Shown here: piece by piece, positions 59,321-64,000 of the stretch
Numbering within the stretch: position 1 is the first letter of the stretch
Layout: each line of letters begins with the position of its first letter
DNA from: Phallus indusiatus
Lineage: Eukaryota > Basidiomycota > Agaricomycetes > Phallales > Phallaceae
Direction: 5' to 3'
Length of the DNA stretch: 64,000 nucleotides
Assembly (NCBI GenBank): GCA_027605045.1
Contig: JAQFWX010000118.1
Coordinates: 42,181 to 106,180, forward strand
Notes under the pieces: generated by a model
What the model saw: the letters and a program-made list of their open reading frames with translations, nothing else
Databases searched by the model: none
What the model was told of the DNA's origin: nothing
Made by a program: the position numbers and the translations under genes

Positions 59321-62189
59321 ATGAACGGGCTACAGTTGCATGAATTGGATGATTCTTTGCCTGGGATATCGTTATCATTGAATCCTTCTGAGGATTATGA
59401 ACCCTCTTCGACACTTCAATATGTCAACTCTCAGCTGGTCGCGCACGGCTTTGCGCGTGCCCCGGGCTTTCAATAGACGGAATATCTAATGAGGATGGTC
59501 AGAAGCTCGTAAAGTGTCTCATGGCTATGTTGAGTCAACGCATGGTATTATGTTTGGTCTTCACCATTCCAACTCAAAGTTAGCTAACGGTATGACCGTT
59601 CTGTTTTCAGGAGGATGTTAATCAGACTGAACAACTCGGATCAAAGTTACGCACTATAAGCTATGAGCATGAACGTCTACAGTCGTTTAATAAATCAGAA
59701 CAAGAAAAAGCTGCCAACGCGGAACGTGAAATGACTCTTTTCAAAAGCAAACTAGCGTGTGTACCTTCCGGACCTGTAACATCGCCTGTTCACATAATTG
59801 ACTCCCAACACAGAGCCTCACAGCGTTCTCATACAGCAGAAGTAGCAGCGCACAAACAAACGGCGGCCGAATCACAACGTCTTCGGACCGCATTGCAGTA
59901 TCTTCGAACAACGACTCAAAACGAGCTGAAAAGAAAAGAGAAGGAGCTCGAACGAACTTTGGAACGTTGGAGCAAAATATCTGATTCTCAAGCGAAACTA
60001 AGTACAACTGGTGTCGGTTTGCACTGTGCTAATTTAGCTGCTCCATGCGAGCAACTGATGGGAAAAGGATTGATGGAAGAAGCCCTTGAACAGGCCGAGG
60101 AAGCTCGTGTTGAACTCATGAAAGAGAACGAAGGTTTTAGATCCGTTCTGCTTGGAACCGCGCATGCCTTACAAACTATTATCCACAACATCAAAAAGCA
60201 AGATCAAGATGCACATATACCTGAGGCAAGTCGATGCTCGTCGAGATACGCCACTGTTTCGTGCTCATCTTTGTTTCACAGCTCTCTCCTAACACCCACC
60301 GCCGTTTTTGCTCCCCCGACATCATGCCTTACACAACCCGAGAATGCTCATCTCAAAATCAAAGAACTGATAACTAATCTGAAAGATGTAGTCGCGGATG
60401 CTCAACAAAGAGATCTGCTTCCCCAAAAAGAAGCTATGTTATCCGATCAGGAGGTGACCAAACTGCAACAGACCATTGAAACACTCCGTTCAGAACTGGG
60501 TATATAATGTGCATCGCCTCTGTTCGTGATTAGTTGATTGATACTTTCGCAGATGCCCTTCGAAACAATAAAACTAAAGCCCAAGTGGTTTTTGATCAAT
60601 ATACTAAATACATATCAGGCCAAAAACGCGAGCGTGGACTGCAAGAAACCCTGAACATGATGAACGACACTGAACTCGAGAAGCGCTCTCAGCAGTTGGA
60701 AGTGGAGAGGAAGAAGTTTACAGAGGCTACGATTAAACTTGGACGTGAAAGGTCTGAATTAGAAGTGAGAATGATTTTTTTTTTCGTGCTCTCTCATGTC
60801 TTGATTTTTTATTTAATCTAGACGGAACGTCGACGTTTCTTTGAAGAAAAAAGATGCTGGGAGGCTGATCGAATTCTGGCCGAACTTCCACCCAACCCCT
60901 CTAAAGAAGATCCAGACCTGATACCGTCCCCTAAAAGAAGCTTTACAACGAAGCCAGCTTCTCCCAAACGACACGGTATAACGGAATACGCTGTAAAAGC
61001 TGCCAAACGTAGTGGCATAAGTAAATCACCAGTGAAGAAAAGGTCCAAGACGATACACAAAGAAAATAAGGTCTCTGTTAATCACCGGCCTAAAATGAGC
61101 GTGGATGGCAAAGTAGCTAAAGAAATGGAGAAACTTCACGAATCGGGGGTCGAACAAGCTATTTCAAGTGACTCGTCAAAACCACTTGATCCTGTCGAGG
61201 CGAAAAGGACACTTTCGGAACTTTTTCCTCGGGCTTTAGAATCTCGAATACAACGGCATCCATCCAAAGACTGCAAACCGACAATGCCTTTGGTTATACC
61301 AACGAGTTTCACTTTGCCGCCGCCTTCTCCTGGATCCTCGCTTTCTCTTCAGCCGCTTGTTATACCGATTTCATCTTCGTTGGCAGAATTCCCCCCTCTT
61401 GACGTACCCTTTTCTTCAACGCCTCTTCCAACCTCCTCAACCTCAACTTCGACCGCGAAGCCTTCAACTGCTGCTCCTTCAATTTCGACTTCCGCTCCAG
61501 CATCTAGTTCGTCTAACTTTGACAAGATACCACTTATATCAGCCCAGCCCACAATACCCTCAGTACCGTCTAGACCCCATCACGATTTTCCTTCGCCAAG
61601 AACACCGCGTGGTGTACTGAATGTCGGCCTGAATGGAGTGAAAAAACATGACTATAGTCCTGCAAAACCATCTCCTTTATCCAGAATCTTGATGATTGCT
61701 GATTCTCCTTCATCACCTGATGGATTAATGGGCACGATAGAGGAGGAGGAAGAGGAAGAAGAGAATATCATGGAAGAGACACTCAAGCTCGATAAACCTG
61801 AGAAACTTAAAGCGACTAAAGCGACTAAGCTAGACTTCGAGGTTGACGTGAATCCCCCTCCGGCGAAAACCGAAGTGGTCGGGTCGCACAGTAGAAAACC
61901 CGCCGCAAAGGACAAAAAGACTAGACCCGAAAGTAAGGCAGCAACGGCAGAGAAAGAAAATGTTGGGGTTACTTTAAGCAAGACGAACCCGGCGATTAAT
62001 GAGACAGCAACGAAAGCTAAAGTCAAGGAAACTTCTGCGACCGCAGCTTCAAAATCTAAATCCAAGTCAAGCACAACAATCACTAAGACAGAGGCAACAT
62101 CTCAGGGCCAAATGGTTAAACCGGGTGGTGCTCGTCGTGTTCCGCTAGGCGCAACTGGCGCAGGAAAGGTTGGCAGCAGGCTACTGTGA
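59321..62189 (+). CDS. ADIP-domain protein (SSX2IP/Msd1-like), frame disrupted near the start
   Basis: Resembles fungal members of the afadin- and alpha-actinin-binding (ADIP) family. The best-studied relatives, SSX2IP and fission yeast Msd1, act at microtubule-organising centres; the role here is inferred. Start at 59,321 (MNGLQLHELDDSLPGISLSL), then YVNSQLVAHGFARAPG and, one frame over, SIDGISNEDGQKLVKCLMAML, the ADIP N-terminal signature. A single missing base at about 59,466-59,472 separates the two. Further exons give long coiled coils (EQLGSKLRTISYEHERLQSF; LRTTTQNELKRKEKELERTL; ALEQAEEARVELMKENEGF). The last exon is Ser/Pro/Thr-rich and disordered with basic, Lys-rich patches and ends GKVGSRLL. 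Introns are short with clean GT-AG ends. It is convergent with PGM. Confidence 0.75.
61364..61520 (+). repeat. Ser/Thr/Pro low-complexity coding stretch
   Basis: Within the last ADIP exon, a degenerate run of tca/act/cct codons encodes the Ser-Thr-Pro-rich linker (PLPTSSTSTSTAKPSTAAPS). It reads open on both strands, which creates antisense shadow frames. Confidence 0.6.
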
Positions 62190-62419
62190 ACTTACTCTCC
62201 AAAGCATCGTTCTCCTATTTCTTCTTTTCACAAAAAACTTGTTACCCCTTTTCACGTCAGTCATAAAGCATGGATAAGCTTCTACCGTCATAACTGTATT
62301 CATATTGTATCCAATAGTCTAAGATGTTCGTACATAAGGTCTTAATTTCTACATAACAAACAGATTACGCATGTCAACTTTTCAAGTCCATTATTTTCCA
62401 AATCACATAGGACGAGCAT
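62190..62419. other. Convergent spacer between ADIP gene and PGM
   Basis: 230 nt of AT-rich 3' flank shared by the two convergent genes, with no gene seen. Confidence 0.5.

Positions 62420-64000
<1,581 letters not shown>

Noticed and set aside
61652..62083. 143-codon antisense frame opposite the ADIP gene
   Set aside because: Shadow of the Ser/Lys/Ala-rich low-complexity exon on the plus strand.

Overview
The window looks like nuclear DNA of a mushroom-forming basidiomycete (Agaricomycetes). Genes are split by many short introns (about 45-80 nt, GT...AG, often with a CTAA(C/T) branch site). There are four copies of the FunK1 fungal kinase family, a BCS1-like AAA protein, an F-box-like superfamily and an ADIP-domain protein, and gene-poor stretches carry retroelement debris. 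This assignment is inference from gene content; no taxonomic marker is present. Introns were placed by eye from splice signals and reading frame, so exon ends are approximate unless a position is given.

Layout. 1-7.2 kb: gene-poor. 7.2-10.1 kb: KEL3/KLHDC4-type Kelch protein (+). 10.4-14.6 kb: small unknown gene present as two full tandem copies plus a relic between them (all -). 12.3-16.7 kb: the upstream flank of these copies, itself duplicated, with an LTR-like insertion at about 15.7-16.2 kb. 16.9-17.6 kb: unknown Gln/Ser/Pro-rich protein (-). 19.8-21.2 kb: unknown acidic protein (-). 21.9-23.2 kb: F-box-like protein (+). 25.4-27.6 kb: BCS1-like AAA ATPase (+). 28.0-30.7 kb: DHA2-type MFS transporter (-). 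30.7-34.5 kb: gene-poor. 34.6-36.2 kb: M19 dipeptidase, probably damaged (-).

36.6-39.0 kb: FunK1 kinase A (+). 39.4-40.6 kb: F-box-like protein (-). 40.7-41.6 kb: Elongator subunit ELP6 (+). 42.35-43.4 kb: dolichyldiphosphatase CAX4 (-). 44.2-46.9 kb: unknown multi-exon protein (+). 47.5-49.8 kb: FunK1 kinase B (+). 49.8-53.3 kb: no convincing gene, but two palindromic MITE-like repeats. 53.3-55.5 kb: FunK1 C, 5'-truncated (-). 55.5-56.4 kb: a copied F-box gene tail plus retroelement debris. 56.7-59.0 kb: FunK1 D (-). 59.3-62.2 kb: ADIP/SSX2IP-Msd1-like protein (+). 62.4 kb to the right edge: phosphoglucomutase (-), cut by the window end.

Housekeeping genes (KEL3, ELP6, CAX4, ADIP, PGM) are interleaved with young, duplicating accessory genes (FunK1, F-box, the tandem unknown family). 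The main story is local duplication. The FunK1 A locus, including its 3' flank and the tail of the neighbouring F-box gene, recurs in inverted orientation about 17 kb away as FunK1 D, an interrupting insert and an orphan F-box tail, with the truncated FunK1 C fused at the end. Several conserved genes (PGM, ADIP, possibly M19) carry single-base frame disruptions that could be assembly indels or real lesions.
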